This document shows positions 8,747-17,486 of a stretch of DNA of 37,264 nucleotides, piece by piece (positions within the stretch are counted from its first letter, which is position 1; the number at the start of each line of letters is the position of its first letter). Source of the stretch: an uncultured Anaerolineales bacterium (GTDB lineage Bacteria; Chloroflexota; Anaerolineae; Anaerolineales; UBA4823); NCBI GenBank assembly GCA_937928795.1, contig CALFWB010000122.1, positions 1 through 37,264 of the forward strand, in the 5' to 3' direction. Position numbers and translations under genes: made by a program. The notes beneath the pieces were generated by a model that worked only from the letters and a program-made list of their open reading frames with translations, was not told the origin of the DNA and did not search any database.

Positions 8747-11266
8747 TCAGCTCCGTTCGACCACGCCGATCTGCACTCGACAAGGTTCATGGAGCGGGAT
8801 GCCGGCACTGCGCGGCAGCAGGATCACCCCCTGTGGAACCTGTTCGTCAAACACCACAGTAGCCATCGCAGAAGCTTGACCGCACTGCAAGTGCACCAAA
8901 TCGCCAACTTGGATGGCATTTGCTGCGGCGTCGTTAGGATGCAGCCATAACACAGGCCCCACACGCCGTTGATCGAGCAGGGTTGAATGGATGAGGGTTG
9001 AACCGCTGTCATAAATCTTACTCAGCGGCACGGCTAGCAAGCCCTCCTCGGCATCCGTCATTTGCGCCAAGTCAGGCCAGCCTAGCGCAACTTGCTCACC
9101 GCGCTGAATGGCATTGGGCAATTGGACGCCGATGCCTTGCTTGTTTTCGTAGGTCGTGCCGCCGTAGTATAAGTCCTCACGTCCGATAATCGGCCATTGT
9201 TGTGGAGCGTGGGCAAGAGCCGTGTAGTTGATGCCCGCAAAGGCTGACACTTCAGCAGCAATACGCTGCATGACTCTCGAAGCCAAGCGATCTTCGAGGT
9301 CTAGATCAAGCGCTTTGCCTATTTGGCCGACGATGGCAAAATCTGCCTTAGGTCCTGGTCTGGCTGGCAGCACCGGGTAGTAGCATTGCGCCCGGCGCTC
9401 GCCGCTCACTAGGCTGCCCATACGCTCGGTGAAAGGCAGGGCCGGCAACACAACATGGGCAAGCTTTGCTGTGGCGGTGAGGAATAAATCTTGAACGACC
9501 AAGAAATCGGGTGTCAACGGCAGGGTGGGGTCATCGCCAGCCGGGTCGCAGGCGACCACGTACATCGCCCGCGCTTGTCCCATAGCTTCACTGAGGTTGG
9601 GCAAGGGTCGCCAGCCCAGTTCCCATGCGCCCTGATCGTTCGGGCGTTGCCAGACGGGGATTAGCCCGTTGTTTGGACGTCCGGCGTGATCGGTGACAAG
9701 GAGCAAGTTCAAGCAGGCTTGCGCAAGGGATTGGGAGGCTTGCAACCCTACCCCCTCATTGCCAAAGAAGACCACTGCGTTGCGTGCTTCGGCGAAGGCT
9801 TTTGCTGCGGCTTGCACCTGATCATCCCGCCAAAGGGTATTCACACGCTGCGGCAGAGACGGACGCTTGGCAGAGAGGACGTTGAGCATTGCCAAGATGA
9901 GCCCGCTTTCATCGCCGTAGCGGTAGCGCAGGACGTGCTGGGCAAATTTTTCTAAACGGGTTGGGCGTGGGAGGGCAACGATTAAGGTTGCGCCGCGTTC
10001 CGCGGCTTGTTTGATGCGCAGCCACCAAATGGGCGCTTCTTGGTGAAGGTCGGAGGCGATCACCAGAATTGCATCCCCCTTCCCTAGTTCGGCGAGATTG
10101 CTCTCCTGCCCAAGACCAGCTTGGATCACCGCTTCGCCGCCAGACATGTGGGTATAGAGGGCCGTCTTGCCGCCGACGCCTTCGGTCAGCTTGCGCAAGT
10201 TATACAAATCTTCATTGGATAAACGCCCACCGGCTAAGCTGAGCAATCCCTCACCAGCTTGCCGAAAACGTTCAACCACCACGCTGAGCGCTTCTTCCCA
10301 GCTAACCGGCACCAATTCCCCCTCTTTGCGCATGAGGGGTTGGGTAAGCCGCTCCGCCGATTCGGTATAATGGTAGCCAAAGCGTCCTTTATCGCAAATC
10401 CAAATCTCGTTCACCCATTCGTTTTGGCGTGGCATGATGCGCTTAATCACCACCTTGCCACCCGCCACCGCTTCGCGGCGCACATTAACGGTGAGGTTGC
10501 AGCCGACCGGGCAGTGCTGACAAATGCTGGCGGCTGCGTTTAATTCCCACGGGCGTGCCCCAAAGCGAAAGTCGGCTGTGGTCAAAGCTCCGACCGGGCA
10601 GATGTCGGTGGTGTTGCCGGAAAAGATCGAGTCAAAGCCCGGCTCGGAGAAGGTGACGATTTGTAACGCTCGCCCACGTTGCGAGAAACCGATCACCGGG
10701 TCATCGACCAATTCCTCCTGAAAGCGCACACACCGCCCACACTGGATACAGCGCTCTTGATCGAGATAGATGAGTTCTCCCAAAGGAGTATGTTTGAGCA
10801 GGTGTTTCTTCTCATCAAAGAGGAAGCGCGAAGTGCCAGGCCCGTGTGCCATGGTTAAGTTCTGCAGGGGGCACTCGCCGCCCTTGTCGCAGATCGGGCA
10901 ATCCAGCGGGTGAGAGGTGAGCAAGAACTCCAAAATGTCTTTGCGCCCGCGTTTTACCTTGTCGGAGGTGTTGATCACCACCATACCCTCTGAGACGGGT
11001 GTGGTGCAGCCGGTTTCGAGTTTGGGGTTGAATTGAATTTTGAGTGAACCATCTTCGTTGCGCACAAACTCCCCGGTGGCGCGGTCCATTACCGGTCGCC
11101 CAACCTCCACCAAGCACATGCGGCACATGCCGACTGGGTGCATTTTGGGGTGATAGCAAAAAACAGGCACATCAATGCCGGCTTTTTTGGCTGCATCGAC
11201 AATGTTCGTGCCTTCTGGGACGGTGACCTGAATGCCGTCAATCGTCAGAGTGATCATCTTGGTCAT
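8747..11266 (-). CDS. nuoG: NADH-quinone oxidoreductase subunit G
   Basis: This is the large Fe-S subunit of the peripheral arm, 839 aa. In order: a 2Fe-2S ferredoxin domain (C37, C48, C51, C87), a His-Cys 4Fe-4S site (H119, C123, C126, C132), a 4Fe-4S site (C173, C176, C179, C223), and a further four-cysteine site C249-x2-C252-x3-C256 with C291, which corresponds to the optional N7 cluster. A molybdopterin-oxidoreductase-like domain follows, ending in an aspartate-decarboxylase-type fold. It overlaps nuoF by ATGA, which fixes the start. The molybdopterin fold in Complex I is a relic and is not expected to bind cofactor. Confidence 0.97.
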   Translation of the reverse strand: MTKMITLTIDGIQVTVPEGTNIVDAAKKAGIDVPVFCYHPKMHPVGMCRMCLVEVGRPVMDRATGEFVRNEDGSLKIQFNPKLETGCTTPVSEGMVVINTSDKVKRGRKDILEFLLTSHPLDCPICDKGGECPLQNLTMAHGPGTSRFLFDEKKHLLKHTPLGELIYLDQERCIQCGRCVRFQEELVDDPVIGFSQRGRALQIVTFSEPGFDSIFSGNTTDICPVGALTTADFRFGARPWELNAAASICQHCPVGCNLTVNVRREAVAGGKVVIKRIMPRQNEWVNEIWICDKGRFGYHYTESAERLTQPLMRKEGELVPVSWEEALSVVVERFRQAGEGLLSLAGGRLSNEDLYNLRKLTEGVGGKTALYTHMSGGEAVIQAGLGQESNLAELGKGDAILVIASDLHQEAPIWWLRIKQAAERGATLIVALPRPTRLEKFAQHVLRYRYGDESGLILAMLNVLSAKRPSLPQRVNTLWRDDQVQAAAKAFAEARNAVVFFGNEGVGLQASQSLAQACLNLLLVTDHAGRPNNGLIPVWQRPNDQGAWELGWRPLPNLSEAMGQARAMYVVACDPAGDDPTLPLTPDFLVVQDLFLTATAKLAHVVLPALPFTERMGSLVSGERRAQCYYPVLPARPGPKADFAIVGQIGKALDLDLEDRLASRVMQRIAAEVSAFAGINYTALAHAPQQWPIIGREDLYYGGTTYENKQGIGVQLPNAIQRGEQVALGWPDLAQMTDAEEGLLAVPLSKIYDSGSTLIHSTLLDQRRVGPVLWLHPNDAAANAIQVGDLVHLQCGQASAMATVVFDEQVPQGVILLPRSAGIPLHEPCRVQIGVVERS

Positions 11267-12531
11267 AGAGCAGGCTCCTGTTGGGCAACGCGAGCCGCAA
11301 AGTCTTGCGGGAAGCGTTCAATTGCCGATAAGACGGCTTCAATGGAGAACTCTCCCAGCGCGCAGAGACACTTGCCGCGCATCTGGCTGGCAACATCATA
11401 GAGTAGTTCGACATCGTTTTGGCTTGCCTCGCCATGATGAATGCGATCAACAAGATGTTTCATCCAATAGGTGCCTTCACGGCAAGGGGTGCATTTGCCG
11501 CAGGATTCGTGTTGGAAAAAGTGAACGGTCTTGCGGATGAGCCAATCCATGCTCACCGTTTCATCAATCACAATCACCGAGGCGGAGCCAAGCTGCGCAC
11601 CTAAAGCGGGCACGCTCTCATAGTCCATGGGAGTATCCAAAGCGCGATCATCGGCGACGATCAGCGCCGAGGAAGCGCCGGCGGCCATAATTGCCTTAAT
11701 CTGCTTGCCATCGGGTATGCCCTTGCCGTGCTCAAAGATCAACTCGCGGAAGGTCGTCCCTAAGGGCAACTCGTAATTGCCCGGACGGTTGACGCGCCCC
11801 GAAAGGCAGAAAATCTTCACCCCAGGGCTCTTCTCGGTGCCAAAGGAGCGATACCACTCGGCGCCGTGTTCGATGATGAGCGGCACATTAGCCAGGGTTT
11901 CGACATTGTTGACAATGGTCGGTTTGCCGAAAAGCCCAACCGCAGGCGGGAAAGGCGGGCGCAAGCGCGGCTGTCCGAGCTTTCCTTCCAGTGACTCAAG
12001 CAAAGCAGTTTCTTCGCCACAGATGTAGGCACCTGCGCCGAGATGGGTGTAGATGCGCAAGGAATAATCCGTGCCGAACAGGCGATCGCCTAAGAAGCCG
12101 GCGTTATGCAATTGTTGAATGCGACGATCGAGTTGATGGGCTAAGTGCCAGAATTCACCCCGTACATATACATATGCCACATTGGCTTGCACGGCATACG
12201 CTGCAATCATCAGCCCTTCTAGGAATTGGAAGGGGTTGCCTTCCATAATCTCGCGGTCTTTGAAGGTGCCGGGTTCCGATTCGTCAGCGTTGGCAACAAC
12301 GTAGTGCGGCCAGTTTTTTTGGTCGATAAACGACCATTTCAAGCCGGTGGGGAAGCCAGCTCCGCCGCGACCACGCAAGCCAGAAGCTTTAACGATCTCA
12401 ACCACTTCTTGAGGTTGCATTGTGGTCACAGCCTTGCGGAAGGCTTCAAAGCCGCCGTGTTGGCGGTAAACCGTTAGGTCATTCAAATCGGGAATATCGC
12501 GGTGTCGGAGGAGGAGATAGGGTCTTTTCAT
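11263..12531 (-). CDS. nuoF: NADH-quinone oxidoreductase subunit F (NADH/FMN site)
   Basis: This subunit oxidises NADH through FMN and hands electrons to the Fe-S chain. The 422-aa protein has the flavin/NADH glycine motif GRGGAGFPTG at 54-63, ICGEETALLESLEG at 170-183, and the N3 4Fe-4S ligands C344, C347, C350 and C390. Together with NuoE and NuoG it shows that this Complex I has a complete NADH-input module, unlike the truncated 11-subunit forms. The ATG overlaps the nuoE stop (ATGA). Confidence 0.98.
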   Translation of the reverse strand: MKRPYLLLRHRDIPDLNDLTVYRQHGGFEAFRKAVTTMQPQEVVEIVKASGLRGRGGAGFPTGLKWSFIDQKNWPHYVVANADESEPGTFKDREIMEGNPFQFLEGLMIAAYAVQANVAYVYVRGEFWHLAHQLDRRIQQLHNAGFLGDRLFGTDYSLRIYTHLGAGAYICGEETALLESLEGKLGQPRLRPPFPPAVGLFGKPTIVNNVETLANVPLIIEHGAEWYRSFGTEKSPGVKIFCLSGRVNRPGNYELPLGTTFRELIFEHGKGIPDGKQIKAIMAAGASSALIVADDRALDTPMDYESVPALGAQLGSASVIVIDETVSMDWLIRKTVHFFQHESCGKCTPCREGTYWMKHLVDRIHHGEASQNDVELLYDVASQMRGKCLCALGEFSIEAVLSAIERFPQDFAARVAQQEPAL

Positions 12532-13025
12532 GGGTTACTCTGCCAAGTTCGAATAAGTTTCATGGCGCTTTCCACGCTCTGGTTTTCATGATAGGTGATG
12601 CCCTCAGCGGTTTGAACTTGAAAGAGGGGGGCGCGATCGCAACCAGCCAGGCACATGACCTTTTCGACCGTGATCAAGCCATCGGGTGTGGTCTCTCCGA
12701 CTTGGATGCCCAAGTTTTCGCATAACTGCTCCAGAAATTCTTCGGCGCCGCGCAGGGCACACGGCAAGTCGGTGCAGACCTGAAGGCGATATTTGCCACC
12801 CGGTTCATCGTAGTACAAGGTGTAAAAACCGACCAACTGACCGATTTCGGTAGGCGGGACATCGAGAATTTCACTGATCTCCCGCAGGGCTTGTTTGGTT
12901 ACGTAGCCATATTCGCGCTGAGCGAGATAGAGCAAGGGCATGGCTGCAGCGCGCTTTTGATCGGGAGGATATTTGGCTAAGGTTGTTTCAATTTCGGTGG
13001 CGTATTTTTCTAACAGGTGGTTCAC
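12528..13025 (-). CDS. nuoE: NADH-quinone oxidoreductase subunit E
   Basis: This 165-aa thioredoxin-fold subunit carries the 2Fe-2S cluster N1a beside NuoF. The ligands C84-x4-C89 and C125-x3-C129 are all present. The start is GTG, overlapping the nuoD stop by four bases (GTGA), with AGGAGAT about eight bases upstream. The N-terminal helical bundle and overall length are usual for the family. Confidence 0.97.
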   Translation of the reverse strand: MNHLLEKYATEIETTLAKYPPDQKRAAAMPLLYLAQREYGYVTKQALREISEILDVPPTEIGQLVGFYTLYYDEPGGKYRLQVCTDLPCALRGAEEFLEQLCENLGIQVGETTPDGLITVEKVMCLAGCDRAPLFQVQTAEGITYHENQSVESAMKLIRTWQSNP

Positions 13026-14263
13026 CGGTCAATATCTCCTAAAACGATGTCAATGGTGCCGATCAGGGCAACGAGGTCGGCAACCAGATGCCCTTTGGCG
13101 AGCAGCTTCAGCACCTGCAGGTTGGCAAAGGAGGGGGTGCGCCAGTGAATGCGATAGGGCTTGGGACCCCCATCGCCTTCCAGATAGACGCCCAGTTCGC
13201 CGCGCGGCGATTCAACAGCCACATACACAGCGCCCTTTGGGGCTGGGAAGCCCTCGGTGAAGAGCTTGAAATGGTGGATGACGGCTTCCATGCTATGCCC
13301 CAATTCGGAGCGCGGCGGTGGAACAAACTTGCGGTTGTTGGAGCGGGTTGGCCCGTAGGGCAGTTTATCCAAAGCCTGTTGGACGATACGCAGCGATTGG
13401 CGCATCTCTTCCATGCGCACCAGATAGCGGGCGTAGGTGTCGCCATCGGTATGGGTAGGGATATCGAAGTCATATTGCTCGTATCCCGAATAGGGGCGCA
13501 CTTTGCGCAGATCGTGGGCAACACCGCTAGCGCGCAGGCTGGGGCCGGTCACGCCCCAGCGGATGGCATCTTCGGCTTTCAAAACGCCGACATGTTGGGT
13601 GCGCTCCAAGAAGAGCGGGTTTTTGGTCAATAAAGCTTCATATTCGTCAATGCGGGCGGGGAAAATGCGCAGGAATTGGCGCACGGCATCTTCAAACTCG
13701 ATCGGCACATCGCGCCATAGCCCACCGGGGCGGAAATAGCTGGTCATCATGCGCTGCCCGCTGCACATTTCCATAATATCCAAAATCATCTCGCGTTCGC
13801 GGAAGCAATAGAGAAACACCGACATGGCAGCCAAATCCAGAGCGTGCGTGCCCAACCACACCAAATGCGAGGAAATGCGTTGCAGTTCGGTGAGAATCAC
13901 GCGAATTGCCTGCGCCCGCGGCGGCACATCCAAGTCTACCAGCTTTTCGACGGCTAAACAGTAGACCAGGTTGTTGCCGATGTTGTTCAAGTAATCTAGG
14001 CGGTCGGTCATCACCACCGCCTTTTCGAAGGTTTTGTATTCCATGTGCTTTTCGACACCGGTGTGCAAAAAGCCGATGTCGGGAATCACATTGACCACAA
14101 ACTCACCATCCAACTCCAACAGCAGCCTGAGCACGCCATGCGTGCTGGGGTGCTGCGGGCCCATGTTCAGCAACATAGTTTTGCCCTCGATGGCATCTTC
14201 TGTCACCAGTCGGGTAATGCCATCGAGCATACTTTCGTCTATATGGGTGTTGATCTCAGGCAT
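13022..14263 (-). CDS. nuoD: NADH-quinone oxidoreductase subunit D
   Basis: This 49-kDa-type subunit is related to the large subunit of NiFe hydrogenases and lines the quinone pocket with NuoB. The 413-aa protein contains MGPQHPSTHGVLRLLLELDGE near the N-terminus, including the quinone-site histidine, the middle block GFLHTGVEKHMEYKTFEKA, and ends in DIVLGDIDR as is standard. It is separate from nuoC, so there is no nuoCD fusion as in E. coli. The gene starts 19 bases after nuoC. Confidence 0.98.
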   Translation of the reverse strand: MPEINTHIDESMLDGITRLVTEDAIEGKTMLLNMGPQHPSTHGVLRLLLELDGEFVVNVIPDIGFLHTGVEKHMEYKTFEKAVVMTDRLDYLNNIGNNLVYCLAVEKLVDLDVPPRAQAIRVILTELQRISSHLVWLGTHALDLAAMSVFLYCFREREMILDIMEMCSGQRMMTSYFRPGGLWRDVPIEFEDAVRQFLRIFPARIDEYEALLTKNPLFLERTQHVGVLKAEDAIRWGVTGPSLRASGVAHDLRKVRPYSGYEQYDFDIPTHTDGDTYARYLVRMEEMRQSLRIVQQALDKLPYGPTRSNNRKFVPPPRSELGHSMEAVIHHFKLFTEGFPAPKGAVYVAVESPRGELGVYLEGDGGPKPYRIHWRTPSFANLQVLKLLAKGHLVADLVALIGTIDIVLGDIDR

Positions 14264-14282
14264 CTTTCTTCCCTACCTATAT

Positions 14283-14795
14283 CTATTCCTTGGCGTAGCG
14301 TTTGCGCGCGTTAATCTCGTCAAAATTAAAGGTGAACATGATTTCTTCATGCCCTAGCGGATAATCCTTGCGCAAGGGATGTCCTTCCCAATCGTGCGGC
14401 ATCAAGATGCGCCGTAGGTCGGAATGACCTTCGTAGTTGATTCCAAACATGTCATAGACTTCCCGTTCGTACCAATTGGCATTCGGGTAGACACCCTCGA
14501 TGGTGGGCAAGGAAGGGTTGTTGCCGTTCAAAGGGACACGCAGGCGGATGCGCTCGTTGTGTTTATAAGAATACAAGTGATAAATGACGTGGAAACGGGG
14601 GGTCTCTTCTGGCCAGTAATCCACTGCCGTTTCGTCTTCCAGCATCTCAAAATCGAACTCATCACGCAGCAGCGTGCAGGCAGCGACAATCTGATCGGGT
14701 TGCAAGAAGACACTCACCTCCCCGCGGAATTCCTCGATGCTCGCATCAAATCGCTCGACTAAAGCCTTAACGGTTTTGTCTATATGTTCGCCCAT
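14283..14795 (-). CDS. nuoC: NADH-quinone oxidoreductase subunit C
   Basis: This 30-kDa-type subunit of the peripheral arm is 170 aa with the start at the ATG 14795. It has the family signature [22 protein letters not shown] and the ending [13 protein letters not shown] at 14822 would extend it into nuoB by ten bases, but the ATG has GGAG upstream and leaves a 17-base gap, so I prefer it. It has no cofactor of its own and serves as a structural link between NuoD, NuoB and NuoI. Confidence 0.95.
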   Translation of the reverse strand: MGEHIDKTVKALVERFDASIEEFRGEVSVFLQPDQIVAACTLLRDEFDFEMLEDETAVDYWPEETPRFHVIYHLYSYKHNERIRLRVPLNGNNPSLPTIEGVYPNANWYEREVYDMFGINYEGHSDLRRILMPHDWEGHPLRKDYPLGHEEIMFTFNFDEINARKRYAKE

Positions 14796-14812
14796 GGCAG
14801 CGCTCCGCGTTT

Positions 14813-15295
14813 TTATGCCCAATCGCGCAGTTTTTGATTGCGCACCTTTTCGTGCAAGGTGAGAATGCCGTGGATCAAACCTTCGGGGCGCGGCGGACAG
14901 CCAGCCACATAGACATCCACCGGCACAACTTCATCTACGCCTGGGACAATGGCGTAGTTATTGAATACGCCGCCGCAGGAGGAGCAATCGCCCATGGCGA
15001 TCACCCATTTGGGGTCAGGCATTTGATCGTACAAGCGGCGCAAGACGGGGGCCATCTTGCGGCTCACGCGGCCGGCAACGATCATCAGGTCTGACTGGCG
15101 CGGGCTGGCGCGCATCAGTTCCATCCCAAAACGGCTCATGTCGTAATTGGCTGCTTGAGCAGCCATCATTTCAATGGCGCAGCAAGCCAAACCGAAAAGC
15201 ATCGGCCACATGGCTTTGGTGCGCGCCCAATTGACAACGTCTTCCAGCTTGGCGGTGACGATCCCCATGTTGCCAAGTTTTTGTTCTACTCCCAT
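14813..15295 (-). CDS. nuoB: NADH-quinone oxidoreductase subunit B
   Basis: This subunit carries N2, the last Fe-S cluster before the quinone. With the ATG at 15295 the protein is 160 aa and has the four ligands C38, C39, C104 and C133, including the unusual adjacent cysteine pair in [10 protein letters not shown] and the CPPRPEGL tail motif. An open frame runs on to 15406, but that extension overlaps nuoA and is not family-like. The chosen start has AAAGGAG eight bases upstream and overlaps nuoA by ten bases. Confidence 0.97.
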   Translation of the reverse strand: MGVEQKLGNMGIVTAKLEDVVNWARTKAMWPMLFGLACCAIEMMAAQAANYDMSRFGMELMRASPRQSDLMIVAGRVSRKMAPVLRRLYDQMPDPKWVIAMGDCSSCGGVFNNYAIVPGVDEVVPVDVYVAGCPPRPEGLIHGILTLHEKVRNQKLRDWA

Positions 15296-15639
15296 TCTAA
15301 CGCTCCTTTCTTCCACGCATACACAAAAGCAATCTCCAAAATACCGGCAAAAATCAGCATCTCCACAAAGCCAAACAACCCCAGTTTGCGGTAGACAACT
15401 GCCCACGGCACAAAGAAAACAACCTCAATATCAAATAGAATGAACAATACAGCCACCAAATAAAAGCGCACCGGCATGCGGCGCGTGCCCGGACCGAAGG
15501 GAGTCATCCCCGATTCATAGGGTAAAGATTTTCTTTCGGTCGGACGATGGGGACCAAAAAGGTGTCCAAGCGCAATGGCAATGGCGGCCACGAGAGTTGA
15601 GAGGATTATGAGAACGGCTAAGGGCAAGTATTCGACCAT
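15286..15639 (-). CDS. nuoA: NADH-quinone oxidoreductase subunit A
   Basis: This three-helix membrane subunit near the quinone entry begins the operon. The 117-aa protein has the conserved [12 protein letters not shown] segment in its second helix and [22 protein letters not shown] in the loop, which holds the region equivalent to the active/deactive loop studied in other organisms. The ATG lies about 40 bases downstream of a good promoter. Confidence 0.97.
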   Translation of the reverse strand: MVEYLPLAVLIILSTLVAAIAIALGHLFGPHRPTERKSLPYESGMTPFGPGTRRMPVRFYLVAVLFILFDIEVVFFVPWAVVYRKLGLFGFVEMLIFAGILEIAFVYAWKKGALEWE

Positions 15640-15687
15640 CTCCAGAGTCCTTTGGCTAGGGGGAGTAAATTGTTGACCTAAGTGGTA

Positions 15688-15716
15688 AGTTTATCACAGA
15701 GTGGGCATGGTGTCAA
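15688..15716 (-). promoter_or_regulatory. Promoter of the nuo operon
   Basis: Read on the minus strand, TTGACA (15711-15716) and TAAACT (15688-15693) are separated by exactly 17 bases. Transcription would start near 15680, giving a leader of about 40 nt before nuoA. No other promoter-like site of this quality was noticed inside the operon, so one transcript for all 14 genes is likely. Confidence 0.7.
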
Positions 15717-16001
15717 ATTTCACAAAGTGTTAATTTGGGGTGATTTCGCAAATGATCTTTTTCTTAATTCACAAAAACCTCTTCTCCAGCCCTTTGTCAC
15801 AGGTAGCAAGCAATATTTGTTTGTAGCTGTTTACCCTCCCTCAATCTGGCTCAAATTCGGGCGGGATAAATCTCTTCCTCATTTCATGACAGTCGGACGA
15901 AGGTGATATTAGACCCTCTTTGGGAAGGCAAACTCGACAGGGAACGAACTCGCAAGAAAGGGATCAAGAGAGTGAAAAAAGAAAAGCCCTGAGTTTGTCC
16001 A
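15717..16001. other. Intergenic DNA without recognisable features
   Basis: This A/T-richer stretch lies between the nuo promoter and mobile element copy 2. A 74-aa open frame at 15682-15906 has no credible ribosome site or protein-like composition and runs across the nuo promoter. I see no RNA gene, terminator or further promoter here. Confidence 0.5.
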
Positions 16002-16009
16002 AATCATTC

Positions 16010-16087
16010 GTGTCCACGCAAAAGTTGTAGGACAACTCAATGAGTTGTCCTATAAAGCAATGTTGCCAACAACTTTTGAGTGCACAC
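16010..16087 (+). mobile_element. 78-bp palindromic MITE-like element, copy 2
   Basis: This copy matches copy 1 at 76 of 78 positions; its private change from the consensus is T at 16053, which breaks one pair of the inner palindrome. The direct repeat AATCATTC flanks it at 16002-16009 and 16088-16095. It has the same orientation as the other copies and lies seven bases (after the duplication) before a consensus -35 box. Confidence 0.9.
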
Positions 16088-16102
16088 AATCATTCCCTTG
16101 AA

Positions 16103-16131
16103 TTGACACCTGTAAAATTCTATGCTATGAT
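16103..16131 (+). promoter_or_regulatory. Promoter of the M24 peptidase gene
   Basis: TTGACA (16103-16108), a 17-base spacer and TATGAT (16126-16131) preceded by TGC give a strong promoter with an extended -10. The promoter of the ABC operon at 20842 has the same layout, including ATGCTA at the -10. A LacI-type operator follows directly. Confidence 0.8.
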
Positions 16132-16135
16132 ATTT

Positions 16136-16151
16136 CTGTAATCGTTTACAG
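16136..16151 (+). promoter_or_regulatory. LacI-type operator
   Basis: CTGTAATCGTTTACAG is a near-perfect palindrome centred on CG (7 of 8 positions in each half). This is the classical operator form for LacI/GalR-family repressors. It covers the expected transcription start, so a bound protein would block initiation. The inner half-site matches the operator at 20877. The regulator encoded at 25406-26467 is the natural candidate. Confidence 0.75.
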
Positions 16152-16198
16152 AATGCTTGCCCATTTCCCGTGGTTCATTTTCCCAGGAGAGTGCCCTC

Positions 16199-17323
16199 AT
16201 GAACGAAATTTCCCTCACCCGACTGCAAGAAACTTTTAGAGAAAAAGGATGCCCAGCGGCGATCTTAACCAACCCCGCCACCCTTACTTGGCTGACAGGC
16301 TATGCGCCTCCGATTCAGACGGGTCCCAGCCCGTTTGAGGGAGGAGCAGCAATCGGTGTTTGGTGGGAGGGACAGTTAACCCTTCTGTTGTCTGACATGG
16401 AAGCCCCTGCCGCCCAAGCCTTGGGCGTTCAAACCCGTGAGTATGTTTCTTATACCATCGAAGAGCCAGTCTTAGGTTTTGACCATCAGGCGCAGGCTTT
16501 TGGCGAGCTGATTGCACCTCTCAAGAACTTCAAAGACAAAGTGGCGGTCGAGCTAAATTTCTTGTCGGCTCGGCTCTATCCGATCCTTGCGCAAACGCTA
16601 CCGCTTGATCAATGGGTCATCGTGGATAATGACCTGCCGCTGTTGCGGGCTGTAAAATCTCCGCCGGAGATCGAGAAGATCCGCGCCGCTTTAGCGGTAG
16701 CCGATTCCGCCCAGACGATCGTCAAACGTCTTTTGCAAGTGGGCTTAAGTGAAATTGAACTCTGGGGGCAGCTAAAGGCTGGCTTAGAACATCAAGTGGG
16801 CGGACGATTGCCTGTACTTGCCGATTTGGTTGGGGGATCGCGCACGGCTGAGATCGGCGGTTTGCCCGGCGAGTACCGCTTTCAAGCTGGCGATCCTTTG
16901 ATTGCCGATATTGTCCCCCGCTTGGATGGTTATTGGGGCGATAACGCCGCCACGCATTTCGTCGGCGAACCCTCGCCCGAGCATCGCAAAGTCTATGAGG
17001 TAGTCCGAGAAACTTTGGAAAAAGGGCTCGAAGCGGTTAGACCCGGCCTGAAAGCGCGCGATTTAGACGCTCTGTTGCGTCAACATATCGAGGGTCAAGG
17101 GTATCCTGTCTATCCGCATCACAGCGGGCATGGATTGGGTGTAACCTATCACGAAGAACCACGCATTGTCCCTTATAACGCTTTGCCCCTTCAAGCGGGC
17201 ATGGTGTTAGCCTTGGAACCCGGCGTTTACCTGCCTGATCAGGGACTTGGGGTGCGTTTGGAGGATGTAGTCCTAGTTACCCAAGATGGCTGTGAAGTGC
17301 TCACGCATCATCTTGGACATTAG
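16199..17323 (+). CDS. M24-family metallopeptidase (Xaa-Pro dipeptidase/aminopeptidase-like)
   Basis: This 374-aa protein has an N-terminal creatinase/prolidase domain (about 1-145) and a C-terminal pita-bread domain. All five metal ligands of the family can be placed: D237, D248, H311 (SGHGLG), E340 (LEPGVY) and E355 (GVRLED). Retention of these ligands argues for a metal-dependent hydrolase and against a true creatinase, which lacks them. The ATG at 16199 has AGGAGAG seven bases upstream; a TTG at 16157 would place the start close to the operator and is rejected. Substrate is unknown. Its LacI-type operator ties it to the transport and methyltransferase cluster, where it may cleave an amide or peptide-like bond of the imported compound. 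Confidence 0.88.
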   Translation: MNEISLTRLQETFREKGCPAAILTNPATLTWLTGYAPPIQTGPSPFEGGAAIGVWWEGQLTLLLSDMEAPAAQALGVQTREYVSYTIEEPVLGFDHQAQAFGELIAPLKNFKDKVAVELNFLSARLYPILAQTLPLDQWVIVDNDLPLLRAVKSPPEIEKIRAALAVADSAQTIVKRLLQVGLSEIELWGQLKAGLEHQVGGRLPVLADLVGGSRTAEIGGLPGEYRFQAGDPLIADIVPRLDGYWGDNAATHFVGEPSPEHRKVYEVVRETLEKGLEAVRPGLKARDLDALLRQHIEGQGYPVYPHHSGHGLGVTYHEEPRIVPYNALPLQAGMVLALEPGVYLPDQGLGVRLEDVVLVTQDGCEVLTHHLGH

Positions 17324-17415
17324 GGCTAACGCTTAAATTGAGGGAACGAAGACATAGATGACTCCCCTGCACAAAGGTCTATTGACCACAAAGTACGCGG
17401 AGGATAAGGAGAAAT

Positions 17416-17455
17416 AAAAAACTCTGCGCTCTCTGTCTCTGCAGTGAGTTTTTTT
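17416..17455 (+). terminator. Hairpin with T-tract after the M24 gene
   Basis: AAAAAACTC (17416-17424) pairs with GAGTTTTTT (17446-17454), and TGC/GCA continues the stem after a two-base bulge. A run of T residues ends the structure. It fits a rho-independent terminator between the peptidase and SDR genes. The surrounding text (ACCACAAAGTACGCGGAGG and CTCTGTCTCTGCAG) looks like dispersed repeat DNA, so the hairpin may also be part of a repeat. Confidence 0.55.
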
Positions 17456-17486
17456 CAATGCACTCACAAATATTTTGGAGGAAAAC

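Noticed and set aside
12463..12480. GGTAAACCGTTAGG as a further LacI operator
   Set aside because: It lies inside nuoF coding sequence, is only partly symmetric and is not next to a promoter.
15682..15906. 74-aa open frame between nuoA and the M24 gene
   Set aside because: It runs across the nuo promoter, has no ribosome site and no protein-like features.
16199..17323. True creatinase
   Set aside because: All five metal-binding residues of M24 metallopeptidases are conserved, whereas creatinase lacks the metal site.
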